From contig JBBRTJ010000010.1 in the NCBI GenBank assembly GCA_038244535.1, positions 1 through 49,366 on the forward strand: a stretch of 49,366 nt of DNA, read 5' to 3'. Every line of letters starts with the position of its first letter. The stretch's first letter is position 1. The notes under the pieces are model-generated. The model saw nothing but the letters and a program-made list of their open reading frames with translations. It was not told where the DNA came from and ran no database searches. Shown piece by piece: positions 17,107 to 24,605 of the stretch. The translations under genes were made by a program, and so were the position numbers. This DNA comes from JBBRTJ01 sp038244535 (GTDB lineage Bacteria; Actinomycetota; Acidimicrobiia; Acidimicrobiales; Ilumatobacteraceae).

Positions 17107-17141
17107 TGGCCCGCCGCCCCCGAGTCGTCGAGTCTCTGAGT

Positions 17142-17552
17142 ATGCGACTGGAGATCACACGGCGCGCCGAGCTGGCGGTTCGCGCGATGACCTTCCTGGC
17201 CGCGGGGACGGACCGGGTGAAGGCTTCGGTGCTCGCCGACGAACTGGGCACGACGGTGGGGTTCGTCACCCAGGTGGTCGGCCCGTTGGTGAAGGCGGGC
17301 TGGGTGCGCTCGGATCCTGGCCCATCGGGGGGCTACGTCAGCCGGGTCCGCCTTGACGAGGTGTCGGTGCTGGAGGTGGTGGAGGCCGTCGACGGAGCGA
17401 CCGATCTCGGTCGGTGCGTGGTGGCCGATCGTCCGTGTGGGGTAGGCCCGCCGTGCTCACTGCACGTCGCGTGGGCGCGAGCGCGCGGGGAGCTCGTTCG
17501 GACGTTGGGCGACACGCCGCTCTCGATGGTCGCCTCGGGCGCCGCGCCATGA
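17142..17552 (+). CDS. nsrR: Rrf2-family nitric-oxide sensor NsrR
   Basis: 136 residues starting MRLEITRRAELAVRAM. A winged helix is followed by the Rrf2 wing motif GPSGGYV and an iron-sulfur ligand set Cys92, Cys99, Cys105 (GRCVVADRPCGVGPPC). The three cysteines fall at almost the same positions as those of Streptomyces NsrR, whose [4Fe-4S] cluster is destroyed by nitric oxide. The gene leads a tightly packed operon whose third gene is a RIC/ScdA iron-centre repair protein, which supports the NO-sensor assignment over IscR. The end overlaps the next ATG (ATGA). Confidence 0.88.
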   Translation: MRLEITRRAELAVRAMTFLAAGTDRVKASVLADELGTTVGFVTQVVGPLVKAGWVRSDPGPSGGYVSRVRLDEVSVLEVVEAVDGATDLGRCVVADRPCGVGPPCSLHVAWARARGELVRTLGDTPLSMVASGAAP

Positions 17553-18370
17553 AGGCCCCGCTGTCGAGCGGGATGACGGCAGAGCCGAGTGGAGCGCGAC
17601 TGCGATGGCGGTCCGTGGCGGTGCCAACTGAGCACGGCGGCTGGGGCCTGACCTTGGAGCCGGTGCTGCTCGGCCTGCTGGTGGCACCGTCGCCCGCTGG
17701 TGTCGCCTTGGGTGTCGCTGCGTTCGTCGCGTTCGTGGTGCGCACGCCGTTGAAGCTCGCGGTGGTTGACGTGCGACGCGACCGCTGGTTGGCGCGTTCG
17801 GCGCTCGCGGCCAAGATCGCTTGTGGCGAGCTGACGGTCATCGTTGCGATGGCGGCCTTCGCCGTGTGGGCGGCTGGCTGGTCGTGGCTCGTGCCGGTCG
17901 CGATCGCCTTTCCGATGGTGGCGATCGAGGCGTGGTTCGACGCCCGTAGCCGCAGTCGCCGCCTGGTGCCCGAGCTGTGCGGCGCGGTCGGGATCGGCGC
18001 CGTGGTCGCCGCCATCGTGGTGGCCGGCGGAGAGTCCAATCAGCTCGCGGCCGCCCTGTGGCTGGTGTTGGCGGCGCGATCGATCGGGGCGATCCCGTTC
18101 GTCCGGGTGCAGATCATGCGGCTCCGTCGGGGCGCCGGCCCCACCGGTCCGAGCGACGTGGCGCAGCTTGCGGCTGTCGCTGTGGGCACGGTCGCCGTCG
18201 CCGTCGACCACCGCGTCGCGGCCGGTCTCATCGGCCTCGTCGTGCTCGTGGCGCTGCAGGCGGTTTGGGCGCGACGGCCACCCCCCGTGGCCAAGGTGCT
18301 GGGCATGACGCAGATGGGCCTCGGGATCGGACTCGTGCTGGTCACCGCGGCGGGCGTGGCCTGGTCATGA
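17549..18370 (+). CDS. YwiC-like integral membrane protein
   Basis: 273 residues with about eight hydrophobic segments. The N-terminal PTEHGGWGLTLEPVLLGLL is the hallmark of YwiC-like proteins. These often lie beside nitrate/NO genes (in Bacillus next to fnr and narK); their biochemical role is unknown. The ATG overlaps the nsrR stop, so the gene is under the same promoter. The conserved R-TPLKL segment after the third helix is also present. Confidence 0.82.
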   Translation: MKAPLSSGMTAEPSGARLRWRSVAVPTEHGGWGLTLEPVLLGLLVAPSPAGVALGVAAFVAFVVRTPLKLAVVDVRRDRWLARSALAAKIACGELTVIVAMAAFAVWAAGWSWLVPVAIAFPMVAIEAWFDARSRSRRLVPELCGAVGIGAVVAAIVVAGGESNQLAAALWLVLAARSIGAIPFVRVQIMRLRRGAGPTGPSDVAQLAAVAVGTVAVAVDHRVAAGLIGLVVLVALQAVWARRPPPVAKVLGMTQMGLGIGLVLVTAAGVAWS

Positions 18371-18419
18371 CCCCGACGCCCTGGATGCCTGCCGAACCAG
18401 ACCTGAAGGAGATGTGACG

Positions 18420-19151
18420 ATGGGTGTGATCGATCCGACGCTGACCCTGGGCGCCTTGGTCAACGAGCGTCCCGAACTGGCCCGTGAGCTGGAGCGACTA
18501 GGCCTCGACTACTGCTGCGGCGGCGGTGCGACCTTGGCCGACGCCTGCGCAAGCGCATCGGTCGATCTCGACGTCGTGGCGGCTGCCCTGTCGTCGGTGG
18601 CGACGGGCTCGATCGCGCCGGCGTGGTCGACGATGGGACCGGCCGAGCTCGTCGATCACCTGGTCGCCACCCACCACCGCTACCTCTGGGACGAGCTGCC
18701 CCGGTTGTCGGCGTTGGTGGCCAAGATCGTCACGGTCCATGGCCAGCGTCACCCGGAGCTCGGCGACGTCGCCGCCTGCTTCGAGGAGGTGCGGGCCGAC
18801 CTGGAACCGCACCTCTTGAAAGAGGAGCAGGTGCTGTTCCCGATGGTGCGCCTGCTCGCCACGGCCACCACGTCGCCGTCGTTCCCCTGTGGCTCGTTGC
18901 TCAACCCGATCTCGGTGATGCTCCGCGAGCACGATCTGGTCGGTGAACTGCTGGCCCGGCTACGGAGGCTGACGAACGGCTACGAGGTGCCTGCCGATGG
19001 CTGCGCTTCCTACGCCGCCTGCTTCGCCGGCTTCGCCGCGCTCGAGCTCGACACGCACCTTCACATCCACAAGGAGAACAACCTGCTGTTCCCGATGGTG
19101 GCCCGACTCGAGCATGAACTGGCCGGCCCCGACCGGATGACGACGATCTGA
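18420..19151 (+). CDS. ric: RIC/ScdA family di-iron protein, repair of iron centres
   Basis: 243 residues. The N-terminal ScdA_N domain carries DYCCGGG (Cys32, Cys33). The C-terminal hemerythrin-like four-helix domain has the expected iron ligands in THHRYLWDELPRL, HLLKEEQVLFPM, LREHD and HIHKENNLLFPM. RIC proteins repair iron-sulfur and di-iron centres after NO or oxidative damage. ATG 18420 is preferred over GTG 18414 because GAAGGAGA lies at 18406-18413. It is third in the nsrR operon. The repaired centres could include those of the adjacent hydrogenases, which is inference. Confidence 0.93.
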   Translation: MGVIDPTLTLGALVNERPELARELERLGLDYCCGGGATLADACASASVDLDVVAAALSSVATGSIAPAWSTMGPAELVDHLVATHHRYLWDELPRLSALVAKIVTVHGQRHPELGDVAACFEEVRADLEPHLLKEEQVLFPMVRLLATATTSPSFPCGSLLNPISVMLREHDLVGELLARLRRLTNGYEVPADGCASYAACFAGFAALELDTHLHIHKENNLLFPMVARLEHELAGPDRMTTI

Positions 19152-19152
19152 C

Positions 19153-19611
19153 GTGGCCACCTACTACGGGGTGCTGTGCCTGCACCTGTTGGGGGCGGCC
19201 ATCTGGGTGGGCGGCCACCTGGTCCTCGCGACGAGTGTGCTGCCGCGGGCGCTGAAGGACGGGCGGGCCTCGATCGTGAGCGAGTTCGAGGCGGGCTTCG
19301 AGCGCGTCGGCCTCCCCGCACTGGCCCTCCAAGTGGCCACCGGGCTGTGGCTCGCTCAACACCTCCTCGGCTCGCCTGACCACTGGTTCGAGTCGACGCC
19401 GGTGGCTCGCGCCATCCAGGCCAAGCTCGTCCTCTTGGTGCTGACCGTGATCCTCGCCGTGCATGCGAGGTTCCGGGTCATCCCGAAGCTGGACGACTCG
19501 ACGCTGCCGGCGCTGGCCTGGCACATCAGAGCCGTCACGGTGCTGGCGGTGCTCTTCGTGCTGGTAGGCGCCAGCATCCGCTTGGGCGGGTATCCGATGT
19601 TCGACCGCTGA
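19153..19611 (+). CDS. CopD-like four-helix membrane protein
   Basis: 152 residues with four predicted membrane helices. Histidines lie in the helices or at their edges (LHLLGAAIWVGGHLV, VHARFRV, AWHIRAV), the pattern of CopD/DUF2214-type proteins, some of which bind haem or copper. It begins at GTG 19153, two bases after the ric stop, so it is in the NO-response operon. Direct function unknown; a haem-binding membrane redox role is possible. Confidence 0.75.
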   Translation: MATYYGVLCLHLLGAAIWVGGHLVLATSVLPRALKDGRASIVSEFEAGFERVGLPALALQVATGLWLAQHLLGSPDHWFESTPVARAIQAKLVLLVLTVILAVHARFRVIPKLDDSTLPALAWHIRAVTVLAVLFVLVGASIRLGGYPMFDR

Positions 19612-19636
19612 CCGGCCACGGGGTAGAAGGAGAACC

Positions 19637-20152
19637 ATGAACACCTTCGTCGGGATCCCCACGCATCCGCTGCTCGTGCACATCCCAGCCGTGCTGCTGC
19701 CGCTTGCCGCTGTGGGGGTGGTGCTCATGGTCATCAGGCCGGTCTGGCACCAGCGCTACCGCTGGGCGGTGCTCGCGATCGGGTTCCTCGGCACGGTCGG
19801 TGCCGTCCTGGCTGCGCAGGCGGGCGAGAGCCTTGCGGAACAGGTCACGGCCGTCGAGGGCCAGGGCGCGGCCGAGCGGTGGCAGGACCACATCTCGGCG
19901 GGCGAGTCGGCTCGGCTGTTCGCCGTGGTGTTCTTCGCGGTGCTGGTGCTGTTCGTCCTGACCCCGTGGTACATCGAGCGCCGCCGGGTCCAGGGCCGGC
20001 CGATCGACGTGCCGAAGTACGTCGCCCCCGTGTTGGTCGTCGCGGTCCTGGCGGCGTCTGCGGGAACGGTGCTCACCGTGATCGTGGCGGGTCACAGCGG
20101 AGCGACGTCGGTGTGGTGCAAGACCATGAGTCCGCCCAACTGCGATGGCTGA
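19637..20152 (+). CDS. DUF2231 membrane protein
   Basis: 171 residues with four membrane segments. The start IPTHPLLVHIPAVLLPLA and the end VAGHSGATSVW are characteristic of DUF2231. The ribosome site AGAAGGAG precedes ATG 19637. Conserved histidines near helix ends (PTHPLLVH, DHISAGE, AGHSGA) suggest a redox cofactor, which is not established. It is the last gene of the nsrR operon; the gap before it is 25 bases. Confidence 0.82.
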   Translation: MNTFVGIPTHPLLVHIPAVLLPLAAVGVVLMVIRPVWHQRYRWAVLAIGFLGTVGAVLAAQAGESLAEQVTAVEGQGAAERWQDHISAGESARLFAVVFFAVLVLFVLTPWYIERRRVQGRPIDVPKYVAPVLVVAVLAASAGTVLTVIVAGHSGATSVWCKTMSPPNCDG

Positions 20153-20220
20153 GCCGAGGAGGGTGCGGATGGGGACGTATGGCCCTACTGAGCCGATGAG
20201 GGTGCCGCAACGCTGATGGC

Positions 20221-20988
20221 GTGGACACATCAGTCGAGGTCCTCGGTCGTCATCCTGGTCACCGGCCCGGCGTGCCCACGACCGTCCTGCTCGAAGGGGT
20301 GTCGCGGACGTACCAGGTGGGATCGGCGGTCGTCGCCGCGCTGCGCGACGTCGACCTCGAGATCGACGAGGGGGAGTTCGCCGTCGTGCTCGGTCCGTCG
20401 GGAAGCGGCAAGTCGACGCTGCTGAACGTCATCGGTGCCCTCGACGCCGCCACGAGCGGCAAGGTCACGATCGCCGGTCGGGACCTGTCCGGATCGGATC
20501 GGTCGCAGCTCTTCCGGGTCCGGCGCGAGATCGTGTCGTTCATCTTCCAGAGCTTCAACCTCTTCCCCACGCTGACCGCTCTCGAGAACGTGCAGTGCGG
20601 TGTGGAGATCACCCGCAGGAGCAAGGACGCCCGGGCGCGGGCCATCGAGGTGCTGAAGCAGGTCGGGCTGGGGGATCGGCTGCACCACTACCCGAGCGAG
20701 CTCTCCGGCGGTGAGCAGCAGCGGGTGGCCATCGCCCGCGCCCTCGCCACTGGGAACCCGCTGCTGCTGGCCGACGAGCCGACGGGCGACCTCGACTTCC
20801 AGACCGGCGTGCAGATCCTCGAGCTGCTCAGGGCCCAGGCCGATGCCGGCCGCACGGTGGTCGTGGTGACGCACAACCGCGAGATCTCCCGCATCGCCGA
20901 CCGTGTGATCGAGCTGGGGAGCGGCCGCGTCGTGAGCGACGGACTGCCGGTGGGCGGCCGGGCCGAGATCTCGTCGCTGCGGTGGTGA
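20221..20988 (+). CDS. MacB/LolD-type ABC ATPase
   Basis: 255 residues from GTG 20221. Walker A is GPSGSGKSTLLN, the signature is LSGGEQQRVAIARAL, Walker B is LLLADEPTGDLD, and the switch is VVVTHN. The SFIFQSFNLFPTLTALENV segment is typical of the lipoprotein/macrolide (MacB/LolD) branch that drives FtsX-like permeases by mechanotransmission rather than membrane passage. It is followed six bases later by such a permease. The first 20 residues are unusual, so the true start could be a little further in. Confidence 0.93.
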   Translation: MDTSVEVLGRHPGHRPGVPTTVLLEGVSRTYQVGSAVVAALRDVDLEIDEGEFAVVLGPSGSGKSTLLNVIGALDAATSGKVTIAGRDLSGSDRSQLFRVRREIVSFIFQSFNLFPTLTALENVQCGVEITRRSKDARARAIEVLKQVGLGDRLHHYPSELSGGEQQRVAIARALATGNPLLLADEPTGDLDFQTGVQILELLRAQADAGRTVVVVTHNREISRIADRVIELGSGRVVSDGLPVGGRAEISSLRW

Positions 20989-20994
20989 CGTCGC

Positions 20995-23433
20995 GTGCGC
21001 CTGCTGTTCGTGCTGCGCTGGTCGGCCAGGGACCTCCGCCGTCGCTGGCTGCAGGTGTCGGCGATAGCGCTGATCATCGCGGTGGGCACCGGTGTCTACG
21101 CCTCGCTCGGCAGCACGGCCACGTGGCGCCGCCAGTCCAACGACGCGAGCTTCGAAGCGCTGAACATGTACGACCTCCGCGTCCGCCCGGCCGAGGGCGT
21201 CGACGCCCCAGAGGGTTCGATGCTGGCCGTGCTCGGCACGCTTCCCGACCCCGGGGCGGTCAGCACTGCTGAGGAGCGGTTGGTGGTGCCGACGCCGGTC
21301 GACGCCTCCACGCCGACCAAGACGATCCTGGTGCCGGGACGCATCGTCGGTGTCGACCTCGCCAGCGGCCCGCCGCGAGTCAGCCAGCTGTGGGTCGAGC
21401 GCGGCCGTGGCCGCGCCCTGGTGTCGAGCGATCAGGGTGCCGCGACTGCCGTGCTCGAGCGCAACTTCGCCTCCTTCTACGCGCTGTCGGGCACTGGCTC
21501 GATCCGCGTCGCCGGCAAGGCCGTGGACTACGTCGGCGCCGGGCTGTCGCCCGAGTACTTCTTCGTGGTCACTGACGATGGCAGCTTCATGGCCGAGGCG
21601 AACCTCGCCGTGGTGTTCACCTCGATCGACACCGCGCAGCGGCTCGCCGGACTGCCGGGTCGGGTGAACGACCTGGTGCTGCGGGTCCGTCCCGGGGTCG
21701 ACGTCGCGGCGACGGCCGCGCAAGTCGAGCAGGCCTTCGCCGGCTCCGGTCTCGCCGTCACGGTGATGCAACGCCGTGACGAGGGTGCCTACCGGCTCCT
21801 CTACGACGACATCGAGGGTGATCAGAAGTTCTGGAACGTGCTCGCCGCGCTGATCCTGGCCGGCGCCGCCTTCGGAGCGTTCAACCTCGCCAGTCGGATG
21901 GTCGAGTCGCAGCGCCGCGAGATCGGCATCGGCATGGCGCTCGGCGCCTCCCGCCCCGCGCTCGCCCTCCGTCCGCTCTTCGTGGGCATCGAGATCGCTG
22001 TGCTCAGCGTGGTGTTCGGCATCGCCATGGGGTGGCTCGTGGCCGCCGCCATCCGACCCGTCTACACGACCATGCTCCCGCTGCCGGTGTGGCACACCGA
22101 CCTTCAGTTCACGATGTTCGCCCGGGCCGCCGCCTTGGGCTTCATGATCCCGGTGGTGGCCACGGCGTGGCCGGTCTGGCGGGCCGTGCGCGTGATGCCG
22201 GTCGATGCCATCACGACCACGCATCGATCGGCACGAGGTGGCCTCTCGCCGCTGCTGCGCCGGCTTCCGTGGCCCCGCAGCACGTACTCGCGGATGCCCG
22301 TGGGCAACGTCCTGCGCACCCCGCGCCGCACGCTGCTCACGGCCCTTGGGATCGCGGCGGCGGTGGCGGCGCTGGTCTCGGTGCTCGGGTTGATCGACTC
22401 GTTCCTGGTGACAGTCGATCGCAACGACCACGAGCTGCTCCAGGACCACCCGGACCGGCTGACCGTGGGGCTGCAGGGCTTCCGGCTTGCGAACGGGCCC
22501 GAGGTGACAGCGATCGCGTCCCAGCCCTCGGTGGGGGCTGTGCAACACGTGCTGCGCTTCGGCGGCCGGCTGAGCGGGGGCGACAAGGAGCCGATCGACG
22601 TACTCGTGGACGCCATCGATCTGAAGAGTGGCCCGTGGGCCCCGACGCCGGTCGCCGGCCAGCTGCCCGAAGGCCGCAGTGGACTCGTCATCTCCCAGGA
22701 GGCGGCGGCCGATCTCGGTGTCGGCGTGGGCAGCACGGTCGTCCTCGAGCACCTGGAGCGAACCGCTACCGGCTTCGAGCTGGTGAAGACGCCGGTCCCT
22801 GTCGCCGCCCTCCATCCGAGCCCCTTCCGGATGCCCGTGTACATCGACCAGTCCCAGCTCGCGGGCTTCGGGGTCGCCGGCGTCGTCAACCAGCTCTACG
22901 TGCTGCCCGCGGCAGGCTCGACGCCGCAGGACGTGCAACGGGCGCTGTTCGGCCTGCCGGGCGTGGCATCGGTGCAGCCCATCGCCGCGTCGGGCAAGGT
23001 CGTGCGGGACAGCCTCGACGAGTTCGTCGCCATCTTCCGCGTCCTCGAACTGTTCATCCTCCTCCTCGCGCTGCTGATTGCCTACAACGCGTCGAGCATC
23101 AACAGCGACGAGCGCAAGCGCGAGCACGCCACGCTGTTCGCGTTCGGGCTCCCCGTGTGGCGAGTCCTGCGCATGGACGTCGTCGAGGCCCTGCTCATCG
23201 GGCTGCTCGGCACGGGCCTCGGCCTGCTCGGCGGGGCCGTCGTCCTGCAGTGGATGACGACGGCCCTCATCGGCAGCACCATGCCCGAGCTCGGCATGGC
23301 GACCGCGCTGTCTGTCGAGACGATCGTCACCGCTGTCCTCCTCGGGGTGATCGCCGTCGCCGCTGCGCCGCTGCTCACCCTTCGACGGCTTCGCCACATG
23401 GACATCCCCACGACGCTGCGCATCGTGGAGTGA
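20995..23433 (+). CDS. FtsX-like ABC permease with two permease modules
   Basis: 812 residues. An N-terminal helix (about 15-35) and a large extracytoplasmic region come first. Three helices with the motif RREIGIGMALGASRPAL (about 275-400) follow, then a second helix/extracytoplasmic module and three C-terminal helices with a DERKREHATLFAFGLP motif. This is the long actinobacterial form of the MacB/FtsX permease. It begins at GTG 20995, directly after its ATPase. Likely substrates are lipoproteins, lipids or peptides; nothing in the sequence ties it to either hydrogenase beyond adjacency. Confidence 0.9.
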   Translation: MRLLFVLRWSARDLRRRWLQVSAIALIIAVGTGVYASLGSTATWRRQSNDASFEALNMYDLRVRPAEGVDAPEGSMLAVLGTLPDPGAVSTAEERLVVPTPVDASTPTKTILVPGRIVGVDLASGPPRVSQLWVERGRGRALVSSDQGAATAVLERNFASFYALSGTGSIRVAGKAVDYVGAGLSPEYFFVVTDDGSFMAEANLAVVFTSIDTAQRLAGLPGRVNDLVLRVRPGVDVAATAAQVEQAFAGSGLAVTVMQRRDEGAYRLLYDDIEGDQKFWNVLAALILAGAAFGAFNLASRMVESQRREIGIGMALGASRPALALRPLFVGIEIAVLSVVFGIAMGWLVAAAIRPVYTTMLPLPVWHTDLQFTMFARAAALGFMIPVVATAWPVWRAVRVMPVDAITTTHRSARGGLSPLLRRLPWPRSTYSRMPVGNVLRTPRRTLLTALGIAAAVAALVSVLGLIDSFLVTVDRNDHELLQDHPDRLTVGLQGFRLANGPEVTAIASQPSVGAVQHVLRFGGRLSGGDKEPIDVLVDAIDLKSGPWAPTPVAGQLPEGRSGLVISQEAAADLGVGVGSTVVLEHLERTATGFELVKTPVPVAALHPSPFRMPVYIDQSQLAGFGVAGVVNQLYVLPAAGSTPQDVQRALFGLPGVASVQPIAASGKVVRDSLDEFVAIFRVLELFILLLALLIAYNASSINSDERKREHATLFAFGLPVWRVLRMDVVEALLIGLLGTGLGLLGGAVVLQWMTTALIGSTMPELGMATALSVETIVTAVLLGVIAVAAAPLLTLRRLRHMDIPTTLRIVE

Positions 23434-23438
23434 CGGCC

Positions 23439-23452
23439 GGGACGAAAGTCCC
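23439..23452. promoter_or_regulatory. DosR-like palindromic box upstream of the exported hydrogenase
   Basis: GGGACGAAAGTCCC is a perfect inverted repeat GGGAC/GTCCC with a 4-base centre, the core of the mycobacterial dormancy (DosR) box. It lies 5 bases after the permease stop and 160 bases before the hydrogenase small-subunit start. A transcript driven from it would have a leader of about 120 bases. Confidence 0.6.
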
Positions 23453-23612
23453 TAGTGGTGGCCCGCCGAGCCTGGTTCCAATGATCGGGACATCATCGTC
23501 GACCAACTCAGGACATCGTTTCAGTACACCGGGCCGATGACTCACCCGGGGCGGAAGTCACCGGCTCTGCCGTAGGGATCAGTTCCCTCTCCACTGCCAA
23601 CAGGAGGCACCC

Positions 23613-24590
23613 GTGCCGACCGCCCGCCCCGATTCCGTCGCACTCGTCGACCCAACGCTCCCAATTCCGGCTGGCATCAGCCGCCGGAACTTCCTCGGCT
23701 TCTGCACCGCCGTCACCGCCGCGTTGGCCCTGCCGCAGGTGGTGACCCGTCAGGTGGCCGAAGCCCTGTCGAGCCTTGCGGCCTCCGGGAAACGGTTGCC
23801 GGTCGCCTGGCTCGCCTTCCAGGACTGCACGGGCGACACCGAGTCGTTCCTGCGCAGCTTCAACCCGACCGTCACCTCGCTGCTGTTCGACCTGATCTCG
23901 CTCGACTACCACGAGACCCTCATGGTGCCTTCGGGCGACGGCGCCCTGGCCCGACTCGATGCGCTCGTCGCTGCCGGCGGCTACGTGTGCATCGTCGAGG
24001 GGTCGATCCCGAAGGGGGCCAACGGCGCCTACTGCACCATCGGCGGCCGCTCGGCGCTCAGCATCGCCCGGCAGGTGTGCTCGCGGGCGAAGGTCAACAT
24101 CGCCGCTGGGACGTGCTCGGTCGACGGTGGGATCGCCGCGGCCAAGCCCAACCCGACCGGGGCCACCGGGATCCTCGGCGCCGTGCCGGGAGCACCCAAC
24201 GTGATGCACATGCCGGGCTGCCCGGTGAACGGCGTCAACCTCGTCGCGGCGATCGTCTACTACCTCACCTACAACAAGCTCCCACCGCTGGACTCCACCC
24301 GGAGGCCATTGTTCGCCTACGGCAAGGACATCCACGAGGAGGGCAACTGCGAGCGCTTCAAGTTCTACGACGCGGACCTCTTCGTGCACGCCTGGGGTGA
24401 CATAGGCAGTCGCAAGGGCTGGTGCCTCAAGGAGATGGGCTGCAACGGCCCGAGCACCCAGTCGAACTGCTACCAGCGCAACTGGAACCAGACGAGCTGG
24501 CCCATCGGGGCCGGCCACCCCTGCCTCGGCTGCACCACACCGGGGTTCTGGGACAAGAACACGCCCTTCTACGCCATCCATGGCGACTGA
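23613..24590 (+). CDS. hyaA: Tat-exported NiFe hydrogenase small subunit with Asp in the proximal-cluster motif
   Basis: 325 residues from GTG 23613, with AGGAGG at 23602-23607. The twin-arginine signal is SRRNFLGF followed by a hydrophobic stretch (about 23-42). Distal-cluster ligands are His241, Cys246, Cys271, Cys277. Medial ligands are Cys286, Cys304, Cys307 with Pro310, the [3Fe-4S] pattern. The proximal set is Cys72, Asp75, Cys168, Cys203: the normal CTGC reads CTGD (Asp codon 23835-23837). Asp ligation is known from the actinobacterial-type (group 1h) enzyme of Ralstonia. Unlike many group 1 small subunits, the protein ends right after the cluster domain (FYAIHGD) with no membrane anchor. 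Confidence 0.93.
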   Translation: MPTARPDSVALVDPTLPIPAGISRRNFLGFCTAVTAALALPQVVTRQVAEALSSLAASGKRLPVAWLAFQDCTGDTESFLRSFNPTVTSLLFDLISLDYHETLMVPSGDGALARLDALVAAGGYVCIVEGSIPKGANGAYCTIGGRSALSIARQVCSRAKVNIAAGTCSVDGGIAAAKPNPTGATGILGAVPGAPNVMHMPGCPVNGVNLVAAIVYYLTYNKLPPLDSTRRPLFAYGKDIHEEGNCERFKFYDADLFVHAWGDIGSRKGWCLKEMGCNGPSTQSNCYQRNWNQTSWPIGAGHPCLGCTTPGFWDKNTPFYAIHGD

Positions 24591-24605
24591 ACCGGGAGGC
24601 CGAAC

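Noticed and set aside
20230..23397. A 1055-codon open frame on the minus strand
   Set aside because: It lies antisense to the MacB-like ATPase and permease genes, is very rich in Arg, His, Gly and Asp, and has no recognisable domain; it follows from the high GC at third positions.
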